Assembly (NCBI RefSeq): GCF_003463065.1
Contig: NZ_QSCM01000007.1
Coordinates: forward strand, 1 to 29,816
From: Blautia sp. OF03-15BH
Lineage (GTDB): Bacteria > Bacillota > Clostridia > Lachnospirales > Lachnospiraceae
Length of the DNA stretch: 29,816 nucleotides
Reading direction: 5' to 3'
A model generated the notes under the pieces. That model was not told where the DNA came from and ran no database searches. It worked only from the letters and a program-made list of their open reading frames with translations. This document shows positions 1 through 7,694 of the stretch, piece by piece. The translations under genes and the position numbers were made by a program. How positions within the stretch are numbered: position 1 is the stretch's first letter; each line of letters opens with the position of its first letter.

Positions 1-116
1 TAGCTCGAAAGAGTAAACAGTAGTGGTGTCATGGACGCACCCTGAAAAAGGCGGTATCCAGCCTCTATTCAGATGCTCTGGTAACTCAGTTACCGAGCAG
101 TTCACAAGGTTTGATT
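1..116. other. Upstream flank of the rhamnosidase gene, with a short hairpin
   Basis: No complete gene is visible here. A perfect inverted repeat (GGTAAC, 3-nt loop, GTTACC) lies at 80-94. A Shine-Dalgarno-like AAGG at 106-109 sits 7 nt before the ATG at 117. The stretch may be the leader of the downstream gene or the tail of something cut by the window edge. I see no clear promoter. Confidence 0.4.
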
Positions 117-3100
117 ATGGGATTATCATTGACAGAACTTCTTGTAGAATATCTTCGTTCTCCACTGGGGTTGGATGAACAGGCACCCCGTTTTTCTTGG
201 AAGCTTTCTTCTGACAAAAAAGATACGATGCAGAACGCTGTGGAGATTCGTGTAAGAGAAGCGAATACAGAGGAAGAAGTCTGGGATTCCGGCGTTCTTT
301 CCACCGGTGTTTCCACCGGAATTATCTATGAAGGAAAAGAACTGAAACCCTGCACTGCGTATGTGGTACAGGTAGAAGTTACGGACAATTATGGCAGAAA
401 AGCAGTGGCAGAAACGATTTTTGAGACCGGCTTTCTGAAAACGGACAAAAGCGTCTGGGAAGGTGCCGACTGGATCGGAGCTCCGGATTTTCATGTGGCA
501 GCCAATGCCAGAGGTGTGTTCGTTCTGGAAAGTACGTTCCGCATGAAAGAGGGAAGCAGTCGGGCTGGTGTGGTTTTTGGAGCCAATGATTTCCGGCTGC
601 TGGATCATAACCAGAATGAATACGGGCTGGAAGGAGAAAACTACATCCGCTATGAGATCAACCGGGGCGGAGAGAAACCGGTGCTGGATATTTACCGGGT
701 CGGCTATGCGAAAGAGGACAAGGCAGAGGTTCCCTTTGCAACGGTAGCACTTCCGGAAACCATTGATTTCGGAGAATTTCATCGGCTGAAAATCATGGTA
801 GACGGAGATAAAGCTTTCACTTATCTGGATGAGCAGCCGGTGGATGTGCTGGAAAAAGCGATGGGACCGATGAAAATTTCCGGCCGCGTTTTAAATCCCA
901 GAGGTCATAACGATGTGCTCACCTATCCGAGACTGAACGAAATTGGATTTTTTGCAGGGGATGGTGATACGGCCTGCTTTAAAAATCTGACTGTAAAAAA
1001 TCTCCGGACGCCGGGCAGAACCTTTGTAGAGGAGACGCCGGAGAAGGAAACTTCCATTTTTGCAGAGCTTCCGAAAGAGGACGGCTGCTTTGTTGTCTGT
1101 GGAAGTCAGATCACAAAGGATCCCACGAGAGGGGCTGTCCCTATGCTCCGAAGCAATATTCCGGTGCGAAAAGATGCCACTCTTCAGAGAGCACGGCTTT
1201 ATATGACAGCCCGTGGTGTCTACGATGTTCATGTAAACGGCGCCCGGATCACAGACAACCTTCTGGCTCCTGGGCTTACCCAGTATGACAAACGTATGAA
1301 TTACCAGACCTATGACCTGACAGGGATCTTAAAGCCCGGAAACAACGGGATTGGCGTGGCACTTGGCTCCGGCTGGTGGTGTGATGCACAGACCTTTGTG
1401 GTAAAAAATTATAACTATTTTGGTGATAAAGAGGCGCTTCTGGCAAAAATCGTTCTGGAATTTTCTGACGGAGACCGGGAGATTTACACCACAAATCCGG
1501 AAACCTGGAAGTATTTCGGGGATGGCCCCTACCGCTACAGCGGATTTTTCCTGGGAGAACAGTACGATGCCAGAAAGAAAGACGTGTATGATGCGTTTTC
1601 ACTGGCAGATTTTGATGACAGTGGCTGGGAAGCAGCGGCAAAAGAGCCCTGGGAGCTTCCGGTGATCGATGAATGCCGTACCTTCCCGGAAGGCTTTGGA
1701 AGAAGCTGGCCGAAGGTTCATGGTCAGGAAGTGGCTTTTGAAGGCGGATATCCGGCTCCTGTTCAGGTAACAGCTGTCCGGAGTGCCAGAAAACGGCTGG
1801 ATCAGGGAGAAAAGGTTTACATTTATGATCTGGAGCAGGAAATGGCAGGCGTACCACGGATCCATTTCCATGAAAAGGAAGGCACAAAGGTTATCATCCG
1901 TTATGCGGAGGTGCTTTATCCCGATCTTCCGGAGTATGGTGAGAATGTAGGCAAGATGATGCTGGAAAATTACCGGGATGCCACCAGTACGGATATTTAT
2001 ATCTGCAGTGGGGAAGAAGGAGAAGTTTACCAGCCGCGATTCACTTTCCACGGCTACCGTTATATTGAAATCAGCGGAGTGGAAAATCCGCCGGCACTTT
2101 CCGAGGTGGAGAGTCTCCAGTATTCCTCGATTGAAAAATTTGCCGGAAGTTTTGAGAGTTCCCATGCTCTTTTAAACCGTTTTACGGAGAATGTGCGTTG
2201 GTCCCAGCTTTGTAACTTCATCAATATTCCCACCGACTGCCCCCAGCGAAATGAGCGTATGGGCTGGGCAGGTGATACCCATGTTTTCTGCCATACAGCG
2301 CTTCTGAACAGTGATCTGAAGCTGTTTTACGAGCGTTATCTGCAGGCATTCGAGGATCTTCAGACGAAGGAAGGCCAGTATCCGGAGATCGCACCGATAG
2401 GCGGAGGCTTCGGCGGCGTGACGTATGAGTGTGCCAGCATTTTCATGGCATATGAGCTGTATGAGCAGTACAAAGATGTGCGGATGCTGAAAAAATATTA
2501 TCCGGGTATGAAAAAATATATGACATACATGAAGGATAAAGGGCTTCCGGGAGCAGGAAGTGCGGTGGTAGGACCTTTGGGTGACTGGCTGGCACCGGAA
2601 GAAACGGATCTTCCTCTGCTTTGGAATGCTTTCTATTACAGAGAAGCGGTTTTGATGAAAAAGATCGCAGGCATCCTAAAGGATGAAGAGGGTGTGAAAG
2701 CTTATCACGAACTGGCGGAAACCTGCCGTCGTTACTGGAATGACACCTTTGTGGATCCGGAGACAAAGGAAACGCGGACACTGGAGGGCAAGCCCTGTGA
2801 TACGCAGTGCTCGTATGTTTTGGGCCTGGAATATGGCGTGATGGAGGACAGGATGGCAGCAGCAGAGCATCTGCTCCGAAAGACGAGGGCTGCGGATCAC
2901 ACCGTCGGAACCGGATTTTTCGGAACCGGGCTTCTGAACCAGGCACTCTGCGATACGGGAGCAAGTGAGGATGCCTATAAGCTCATGCTCCAGACCGCTT
3001 TTCCGTCCTGGCTCTATCCTGTGACCCAGGGAGCCACGACCATCTGGGAACACTGGGATTCTTTGACAGAAGAGCGCGGTTTCGGCGGCCAGAACGCTAT

Positions 3101-3407
3101 GAACTCCTTCAACCATTATTCTCTGGGAAGCGTGCTTTCCTGGCTCTATCAGTATGTCTTAGGTATCCGCCGGGAAGAAGAACATCCGGGCTTTACCCAT
3201 TTCCGGCTGGAGCCTGTGATCGGAGATCTCATCTGGGCAAAAGGCAGTGTGAATTCGCCTTACGGAGTCATTGAGAGTGGCTGGAAAAAAGAAAACGGAC
3301 ACATCCTTTATCAGTGCGAGATACCGGTGAACACCAGGGCGACACTGGTACTGCCGGGTGGCAGGACGGAGGAACTGGGATCGGGAAGATATGAATTTAC
3401 GGTATAA
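117..3407 (+). CDS. Alpha-L-rhamnosidase, GH78 family
   Basis: This enzyme removes terminal alpha-L-rhamnose from plant glycosides, pectin side chains or bacterial polysaccharides. At 1096 residues it has the GH78 layout. An N-terminal Fn3-like domain begins at SLTELLVEYLRSPLGLDEQ. A middle beta domain carries VYDVHVNGARITDNLLAPG. The catalytic (alpha/alpha)6 barrel follows, with the hallmark PTDCPQRNERMGWAGD, in which the Glu of RNERMGW is the expected general acid. A C-terminal beta-sandwich ends the protein. There is no signal peptide, so the enzyme is probably cytoplasmic and acts on imported oligosaccharides. I chose ATG 117 because AAGG at 106-109 is 7 nt upstream; the in-frame TTG at 111 is too close. 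Residues of about 135-300 look like a LamG-type sugar-binding insert, which makes the protein longer than a minimal GH78. No transporter or other sugar gene is adjacent within the window. Confidence 0.93.
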   Translation: MGLSLTELLVEYLRSPLGLDEQAPRFSWKLSSDKKDTMQNAVEIRVREANTEEEVWDSGVLSTGVSTGIIYEGKELKPCTAYVVQVEVTDNYGRKAVAETIFETGFLKTDKSVWEGADWIGAPDFHVAANARGVFVLESTFRMKEGSSRAGVVFGANDFRLLDHNQNEYGLEGENYIRYEINRGGEKPVLDIYRVGYAKEDKAEVPFATVALPETIDFGEFHRLKIMVDGDKAFTYLDEQPVDVLEKAMGPMKISGRVLNPRGHNDVLTYPRLNEIGFFAGDGDTACFKNLTVKNLRTPGRTFVEETPEKETSIFAELPKEDGCFVVCGSQITKDPTRGAVPMLRSNIPVRKDATLQRARLYMTARGVYDVHVNGARITDNLLAPGLTQYDKRMNYQTYDLTGILKPGNNGIGVALGSGWWCDAQTFVVKNYNYFGDKEALLAKIVLEFSDGDREIYTTNPETWKYFGDGPYRYSGFFLGEQYDARKKDVYDAFSLADFDDSGWEAAAKEPWELPVIDECRTFPEGFGRSWPKVHGQEVAFEGGYPAPVQVTAVRSARKRLDQGEKVYIYDLEQEMAGVPRIHFHEKEGTKVIIRYAEVLYPDLPEYGENVGKMMLENYRDATSTDIYICSGEEGEVYQPRFTFHGYRYIEISGVENPPALSEVESLQYSSIEKFAGSFESSHALLNRFTENVRWSQLCNFINIPTDCPQRNERMGWAGDTHVFCHTALLNSDLKLFYERYLQAFEDLQTKEGQYPEIAPIGGGFGGVTYECASIFMAYELYEQYKDVRMLKKYYPGMKKYMTYMKDKGLPGAGSAVVGPLGDWLAPEETDLPLLWNAFYYREAVLMKKIAGILKDEEGVKAYHELAETCRRYWNDTFVDPETKETRTLEGKPCDTQCSYVLGLEYGVMEDRMAAAEHLLRKTRAADHTVGTGFFGTGLLNQALCDTGASEDAYKLMLQTAFPSWLYPVTQGATTIWEHWDSLTEERGFGGQNAMNSFNHYSLGSVLSWLYQYVLGIRREEEHPGFTHFRLEPVIGDLIWAKGSVNSPYGVIESGWKKENGHILYQCEIPVNTRATLVLPGGRTEELGSGRYEFTV

Positions 3408-3420
3408 TTGAAATCAGAAT

Positions 3421-3494
3421 GCGCCATCTCAGGCGGCAGCTGATACGGCAACTATGGATGCCGTTCTGACAGCTGCGGGGATGGCGCTTTCATT
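3421..3494 (+). terminator. Compound hairpin between convergent genes, probable terminator
   Basis: Three nested perfect arms are visible: GCGCCATC (3421-3428) with GATGGCGC (3480-3487), GCAGCTG (3436-3442) with CAGCTGC (3470-3476), and CGGCA (3446-3450) with TGCCG (3459-3463). A weak T-rich tract follows (TTTCATT). It starts 14 nt after the rhamnosidase stop and ends just before the stop of the convergent gene. The T tract is poor, so terminator function is likely but not certain. Confidence 0.55.
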
Positions 3495-3501
3495 GGTGAC
3501 T

Positions 3502-5667
3502 TTATTTGATTTTAGCCCTTCTGCTTACGCCTTTGCTTCGAAGAAGCCTGGTGTAAGCAGTTTTCTGTTTTTTCGGTACAGAAACGGTGAGCTTTTTCGG
3601 GGTTCCGATGAAAGCTTTGGTGCCGATGGTTTTGCTGGTGAGGCTGGCGGTCCGGATCGTGAGGAATGTCAGCTTCTTGCAACCATAGAAGGCACTTTTT
3701 CCGATGCTTGTGGTGGCTGCAGGGATCGTGAGTTTCTTTAAAGCCGTGCAGCGGTAGAAGGCGTAGGCGCCGATGTTTTTGACAGAGCCTCCAAGGGTTA
3801 CGCTGCTGAGCTTGCTGCAGTTGGAGAAAGCCTTCTGACCGATGGTGGTGACATTGCTTCCTACCGTGACTTTCGTGACGGTGGCATTATTCCGGAAAGC
3901 GGCGGAGGCAATGGAGGTTACTTTGAAAGGATAGCCTTTCAGAGTTACGGTCTTTGGAATGATGACTGCTTTCGCTCCTTTTTTCGGTGCTTTAAAGGCA
4001 ACGGTTCTGGCACCCGTAACGAGATATTTGCTGCCGGAGGCATGGGTCAGAGTCTGACCTTTTTTCGGCCGGGTATTTGTAGATGGCGTTTCAGGAACCG
4101 GAGTTCCGTCTGCGGAAGTAATGAGGAAGGTTGTTTTGAGTGTTCCTTTGTATACACCTTTTCCGGTAACAATGATTGTGCCTGTTCCGGGATTGATATT
4201 GTTTTTATAGGAAAGGGTGTAATCGCTGCCTTCACTTAAGGTGTTTCCATCACAGGTGACAGTCACTGCAGGACGGATTTCGGACCCGGTAAAGCGGCAT
4301 CGTTTATCGTAGAGAATGATTTTAGCATGCTTGTCCAGCTGAGAGTGATCGGTATAATCCGCCTTCCGGTCAGAAGCACTTACATAGAACTGAATGAACC
4401 CTCCTCCAATATGGGCGTTATCTTCCAGGCGGCAAAAATCGTAACTGAGATTTACATATCCTTCAGAGATACCGGTGACTTTTCCGCCAGGAGTGACTGT
4501 GGCAATGGAAGGATCCTCCGATTTCCAGGTCAGGACATAACCTTCTTCCCTTTTACTATAAGAGTAGGGATAAAATCCTGACAGACTCTGGCCTTTTCTG
4601 ATGGTGATTGCGCCCTGGGTCAGGGTGTAATCAGAAGATTTTCCTGGCAGAGAAAAAGCGGATCCGGAATAGCTGAGAAAAAATGGCTTTCCATTTCGGA
4701 TAACAATCGAATTGGTAGCGATGATTCCATTGGGCTTTGCGTATTCGGTGCCGACCCAGCCATCCCGATAACATTCATCGTTGATCATCTGATCTTTTCG
4801 CTCCGGGTTTTCGTCATACTCCCATCCATCACGGGTACCGTTGGGAGACTCAGAATAACGAAGAACCGCAGGGTAGGAAATACCCTCTGCAGAGCCAAAA
4901 TACTGCACGGAACAGCCATGTACCTGACTTCCCGGAATTCCATTTTCAAGGTATAGAAAACGGCCATCTTTGTAAAAAATCCCGCTTCCGTTATTGATGT
5001 ACTGGAAAGGAATTCCGTCATAGTAGGGGCAGACCCCATCGATGAGATCGAAAAAATACCACTTGGAGATTAAGGTTTTGTCTTTGCATTGATACCTGTC
5101 GAAAAGCGGATCAAAGAGGTACCAGTCATCTCCGAGCCAGGCCATGACCCAGGCGTGACCGTCTGCATGGCTTAAGACTCCAAGGGTCATATTTTTCTGC
5201 ATGTTTCCGATCCATCCGGTGCAGTCCACAGCAGAAATACCGGCAAAGCGCATCAGCGCTGTCATAAGCATGCTGTATCCCTGGCAGTCGCCTCTGCGGC
5301 TGTAGAAAACGTCAACGGGGAAAGAAGAAACCGTTGTGTCATAAGTAATGTTTCCTTTGATCCAGCGGGCAATCGCAGTTGCCTTACTGGAAGGAGAGGT
5401 AAGCCCCTTGGTGATGGTATCACTCAGTTTTTGCAGGACTTCGCCGTCAGCTTCGGAAAGAAACCAGTTTGTGAGGCCAAGGTCCGGATACTTCTGCCGG
5501 TAGATCTCGTCAATGTACTTCCAGGAAGCGGAAGTAAGCTGCGGTGTGATCTTGTAGCAGGGATCGGTACCTTTCAGAGCTGCTGCTTTTGTGCTTACAG
5601 GCATCAGTCCCAGTAAAAGGACTGCCAGCAGAAAAATGCCCGCAAGAATTTTGTGTGTTCTTTTCAT
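3502..5667 (-). CDS. Secreted transglutaminase-like protein with Ig-like and BspA-type leucine-rich repeats
   Basis: This 721-residue exported protein starts with a signal peptide (residues 1-29, MKRTHKIL plus a hydrophobic core, cleavage near TKA-AA). A transglutaminase/papain-like core follows with an apparently intact triad: Cys128 in RRGDCQGYSM, His171 in ADGHAWVMAW and Asp186 in YLFDPLFD. Bacterial Ig-like segments come next (a Big_2-like VTPGGKVTGISEGYVNLSY, then a YDG-like block near ILYDKRCRFTG). The C-terminal part of about 170 residues is a BspA/LRR_5 array, with repeats such as VTTIGQKAFSNCSKLSSVTL. No LPXTG anchor is seen. Known relatives are surface or secreted proteins, with the transglutaminase fold used as a peptidase or cross-linker and the LRRs in binding; the actual substrate is unknown. 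The start at 5667 has AGGGAG 7 nt upstream and a promoter at 5733-5761. Confidence 0.85.
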   Translation of the reverse strand: MKRTHKILAGIFLLAVLLLGLMPVSTKAAALKGTDPCYKITPQLTSASWKYIDEIYRQKYPDLGLTNWFLSEADGEVLQKLSDTITKGLTSPSSKATAIARWIKGNITYDTTVSSFPVDVFYSRRGDCQGYSMLMTALMRFAGISAVDCTGWIGNMQKNMTLGVLSHADGHAWVMAWLGDDWYLFDPLFDRYQCKDKTLISKWYFFDLIDGVCPYYDGIPFQYINNGSGIFYKDGRFLYLENGIPGSQVHGCSVQYFGSAEGISYPAVLRYSESPNGTRDGWEYDENPERKDQMINDECYRDGWVGTEYAKPNGIIATNSIVIRNGKPFFLSYSGSAFSLPGKSSDYTLTQGAITIRKGQSLSGFYPYSYSKREEGYVLTWKSEDPSIATVTPGGKVTGISEGYVNLSYDFCRLEDNAHIGGGFIQFYVSASDRKADYTDHSQLDKHAKIILYDKRCRFTGSEIRPAVTVTCDGNTLSEGSDYTLSYKNNINPGTGTIIVTGKGVYKGTLKTTFLITSADGTPVPETPSTNTRPKKGQTLTHASGSKYLVTGARTVAFKAPKKGAKAVIIPKTVTLKGYPFKVTSIASAAFRNNATVTKVTVGSNVTTIGQKAFSNCSKLSSVTLGGSVKNIGAYAFYRCTALKKLTIPAATTSIGKSAFYGCKKLTFLTIRTASLTSKTIGTKAFIGTPKKLTVSVPKKQKTAYTRLLRSKGVSRRAKIK

Positions 5668-5732
5668 AATCTTGCTCCCTTCATAAAAAAATTCGAAACC
5701 GTTCAGAACAGTTACACTATTTTTCTGCTTTC

Positions 5733-5761
5733 ATAATAGCAAAAGGAATTGGAGAAGTAAA
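5733..5761 (-). promoter_or_regulatory. Sigma-A-type promoter for the transglutaminase-like gene
   Basis: Read on the minus strand, the -35 TTTACT (5756-5761) and the -10 TATTAT (5733-5738) are 17 nt apart. A TGC before the -10 gives an extended -10. It lies about 65 nt upstream of the start codon at 5667. Confidence 0.65.
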
Positions 5762-5857
5762 CCAAAGGAAAACACTTTGCCCAAAATGTACAGGAGAAGG
5801 GCAAAAATGTGCATTTATCACTCCAAATTTTCGCTGTTCATGAGAAGCTTCTTATTA

Positions 5858-6080
5858 TATAATGATGATACCAGGGTCAAAAGGTCAAAAAGCCGTTCGT
5901 GCTTGCACGATAAGGCTTTTGAACTTGGGACCCGCCAAACATGAGAAAGCAGCGATTTACGCAGTAAATCAGCGGATTTCGAATGTTTGTAGAATTGCGT
6001 GAGCTGCCTTGCAGCGGAGCAATTCGTAGGCATCAGTTGGGGTCAAAAAGCCGTTCATGCTTGCATGATAAGGCATTTGA
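5858..6080 (+). repeat. Structured repeat element, full copy E1
   Basis: This element is homologous, in inverted orientation, to E3 at 29616-29806. It opens with TATAATGATGATACC and GGGTCAAAAGGTC (5874-5886) and has four hairpins. H1 is at 5888-5920 (AAAAGCC/GGCTTTT with inner CGTGC/GCACG). H2 is at 5954-5970 (GATTTAC gca GTAAATC). H3 is at 5992-6025 (GAATTGC/GCAATTC with inner GCTGC/GCAGC). H4 is at about 6047-6078. The right end (GGGGTCAAAAAGCC from 6039) directly repeats the left end, including the hairpin: H4 is H1 with CGTGC/GCACG changed to CATGC/GCATG, so pairing is kept. TATAAT at its left edge could start transcription into the element and on into the downstream regulator. Confidence 0.8.
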
Positions 6081-6100
6081 AAAACGGGAGGAAGACAGCT

Positions 6101-7483
6101 ATGGAGAAATATGTGGTTCGATGCTATCAAGGACAGAAGATCCGAAGTGTCTGGAAAGAAAGGGAAGGCAGATGGTTTTTCTCTGTTGTTGATGTTCTGC
6201 GGGCACTGGAAGTAAGTGCGAATCCCAGCCGGTACTGGAGCGATTTTAAGCGAAAGCTGCGGCAGAAAACGGAAAAGGAAGAAGCACCTTTCCGCTTTGA
6301 GAATATCGTATCGCTGAAACTTCCGGCGGCAGATCAGAAGAATTATAAAACGGACATGCTGGATGAAGAAGGCTTAAAAGAGCTGTTTACCATTCTGCAT
6401 ATCAGAAAGGCAGAAGAATTTTTGGACGTTTTTTTTCGTGCGGAAAAGACAAAGAGAACGAGGGAAGCAGAGGGAAAAGCTGAAAAAAGCGGGTTCTTGC
6501 TTCCTCTTCTGAACAGTTCTTTTGAACCCGGCGATGGAAAAAAGACGGTGGAAAGCTTTTCAGATCCTGACTTTCGAAGGATAGCAGAGGCGGAGCTCTA
6601 TTATTTTTCCGGTGAAGCGGAAAAATGTGAGGAGATCACGGAGACTTATCTGGAAAATGAGAATATTTCCATCCGGCTTTCTGCCTGTCTTATGTATTCC
6701 TTTGCTAATTTTACTCTGGGAAATGCAAAGGCGGCCCGGAATGGATTTTTAAAAATCCAGGAAACGCTGGCGGCTGTTTTGTCAGGGAATGAGAAAAAGG
6801 AAATTCAAGCGAACTGTGTCTTTGCCGGCTATATGACCTGTATTCTGGTACATCTTCCGGCTGATGATCTTCCTCCTTTGCGGGAGTATGTGAAGTATCT
6901 GCCCAAAGGACTTCGCGCTTACGCCTCTTATCTGATGGCGCATGAGCTTTATCTGCAGGAAAACTATGAACGGGCACTGGGGATTCTGGATGCGACTCTT
7001 TTTTCACTTAATGAGACCTATCCGATTCCGGAAATCTATATTTACTGCATGGTTTCCATGTGCAAAATCAAACTGAAAGAAACGGAAGGGGCAAAAGAGG
7101 CCTTTATGACAGCCTGGGATACGGCAAAACCGGACGGGCTTCTGGAGGTTTTTATTGAGCATCATGGCCTTCTTCAGGGAGTCATGGAGTCTTGTCTGAA
7201 AAAGGCGGAACCGGAGGCTTATAAGGCACTTACGAAAGGCATCATCAGTTTCAGCCGTGGCTGGATGAAGATCCACAATCAGGAATCGGACTGGGTTGTC
7301 ACGGATGCACTGACACCGCAGGAATTTGCCATTGCCATGCTGGCCTGCCGGGACTGGAGCAACCAGGAGATCGCAGACTGTATGGGCCTTTCGGTCAACA
7401 CTGTGAAACACATCATTTCCGATATTCTTGCTACCCTGCATGTGAACAGCAGAAAAGAACTGCTGCAGTTTGTAAATAAGTAA
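6101..7483 (+). CDS. Regulator with N-terminal Bro-N-like domain, helical middle and C-terminal LuxR-type HTH
   Basis: This is a predicted DNA-binding regulator of 460 residues. Residues of about 8-110 match the Bro-N fold of phage antirepressors (KIRSVWKEREGRWFFSVVDV, then a RYWSDFKRKL-type segment). Residues of about 165-380 are alpha-helical and TPR-like, resembling the sensor part of large LuxR regulators. The last 60 residues are a LuxR/GerE HTH (LTPQEFAIAML, WSNQEIADCMGLSVNTVKHI). Start ATG 6101 has GGGAGG 9 nt upstream. Extending the frame to 5999 would translate the repeat element, so I rejected it. There is no receiver domain or signal peptide. Bro-N joined to LuxR is an uncommon pairing to my knowledge. 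It lies immediately upstream of, and in the same direction as, the giant secreted protein gene, which is its most obvious target, though a terminator separates them. Confidence 0.82.
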   Translation: MEKYVVRCYQGQKIRSVWKEREGRWFFSVVDVLRALEVSANPSRYWSDFKRKLRQKTEKEEAPFRFENIVSLKLPAADQKNYKTDMLDEEGLKELFTILHIRKAEEFLDVFFRAEKTKRTREAEGKAEKSGFLLPLLNSSFEPGDGKKTVESFSDPDFRRIAEAELYYFSGEAEKCEEITETYLENENISIRLSACLMYSFANFTLGNAKAARNGFLKIQETLAAVLSGNEKKEIQANCVFAGYMTCILVHLPADDLPPLREYVKYLPKGLRAYASYLMAHELYLQENYERALGILDATLFSLNETYPIPEIYIYCMVSMCKIKLKETEGAKEAFMTAWDTAKPDGLLEVFIEHHGLLQGVMESCLKKAEPEAYKALTKGIISFSRGWMKIHNQESDWVVTDALTPQEFAIAMLACRDWSNQEIADCMGLSVNTVKHIISDILATLHVNSRKELLQFVNK

Positions 7484-7512
7484 AAGACAGAGAAAAGCCG
7501 TGATTTTCAGTC

Positions 7513-7527
7513 TTACGAATATCGTAA
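7513..7527. promoter_or_regulatory. Operator-like palindrome after the regulator gene
   Basis: TTACGA, 3 nt, TCGTAA form a perfect dyad 30 nt after the regulator stop and before the terminator. It could bind a dimeric regulator, or it may be chance. It lies about 170 nt upstream of the giant gene's start. Confidence 0.25.
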
Positions 7528-7559
7528 AACTGGACCCGTAAACAAAAGACAAAAAGACC

Positions 7560-7599
7560 AAAAGTGTCTTGCCTGGCAGCCTGGGCAGGGCACTTTTTT
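7560..7599 (+). terminator. Rho-independent terminator of the Bro-N/LuxR gene
   Basis: The stem AAAAGTGTCTTGCC (7560-7573) pairs with GGCAGGGCACTTTT (7584-7597), with two G-T wobbles and a 10-nt loop. It ends in a T run. Confidence 0.85.
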
Positions 7600-7637
7600 C
7601 TGCTTTCAAGAGGGTTTCTGGTGAGTAAAAAAAACAA

Positions 7638-7643
7638 TATAAT
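7638..7643 (+). promoter_or_regulatory. Candidate -10 box for the giant secreted protein gene
   Basis: TATAAT lies 52 nt before ATG 7695, between the terminator and the ribosome binding site GGGAGG (7682-7687). The -35 position (7615-7620, TTTCTG) matches consensus poorly, which would fit a promoter that needs an activator such as the upstream regulator (inference). Confidence 0.45.
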
Positions 7644-7694
7644 ATTCTTAAGAACTGTCAGATAATGGAAAAATCATATGAGGGAGGAAGCAAT

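Larger units (their letters stand above)
5668..6100. other. Divergent intergenic region of 433 nt
   Basis: From left to right it holds the leader and promoter of the minus-strand gene (up to 5761), about 95 nt of AT-rich sequence, a plus-strand -10 (TATAAT, 5858-5863) and the repeat element E1, which runs almost to the ribosome binding site of the next gene. GGGAGG at 6086-6091 serves the ATG at 6101. No other gene is visible. Confidence 0.7.

Noticed and set aside
5701..5715. GTTCAGAACAGTTAC, 12 of 13 matches to the MITE end
   Set aside because: No partner inverted repeat or target duplication lies near it. It may be a relic or chance, and it overlaps the leader of the transglutaminase-like gene.
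5999..6100. N-terminal extension of the Bro-N/LuxR protein
   Set aside because: It would translate the hairpins of element E1. ATG 6101 has a good ribosome site and the Bro-N homology begins after it.
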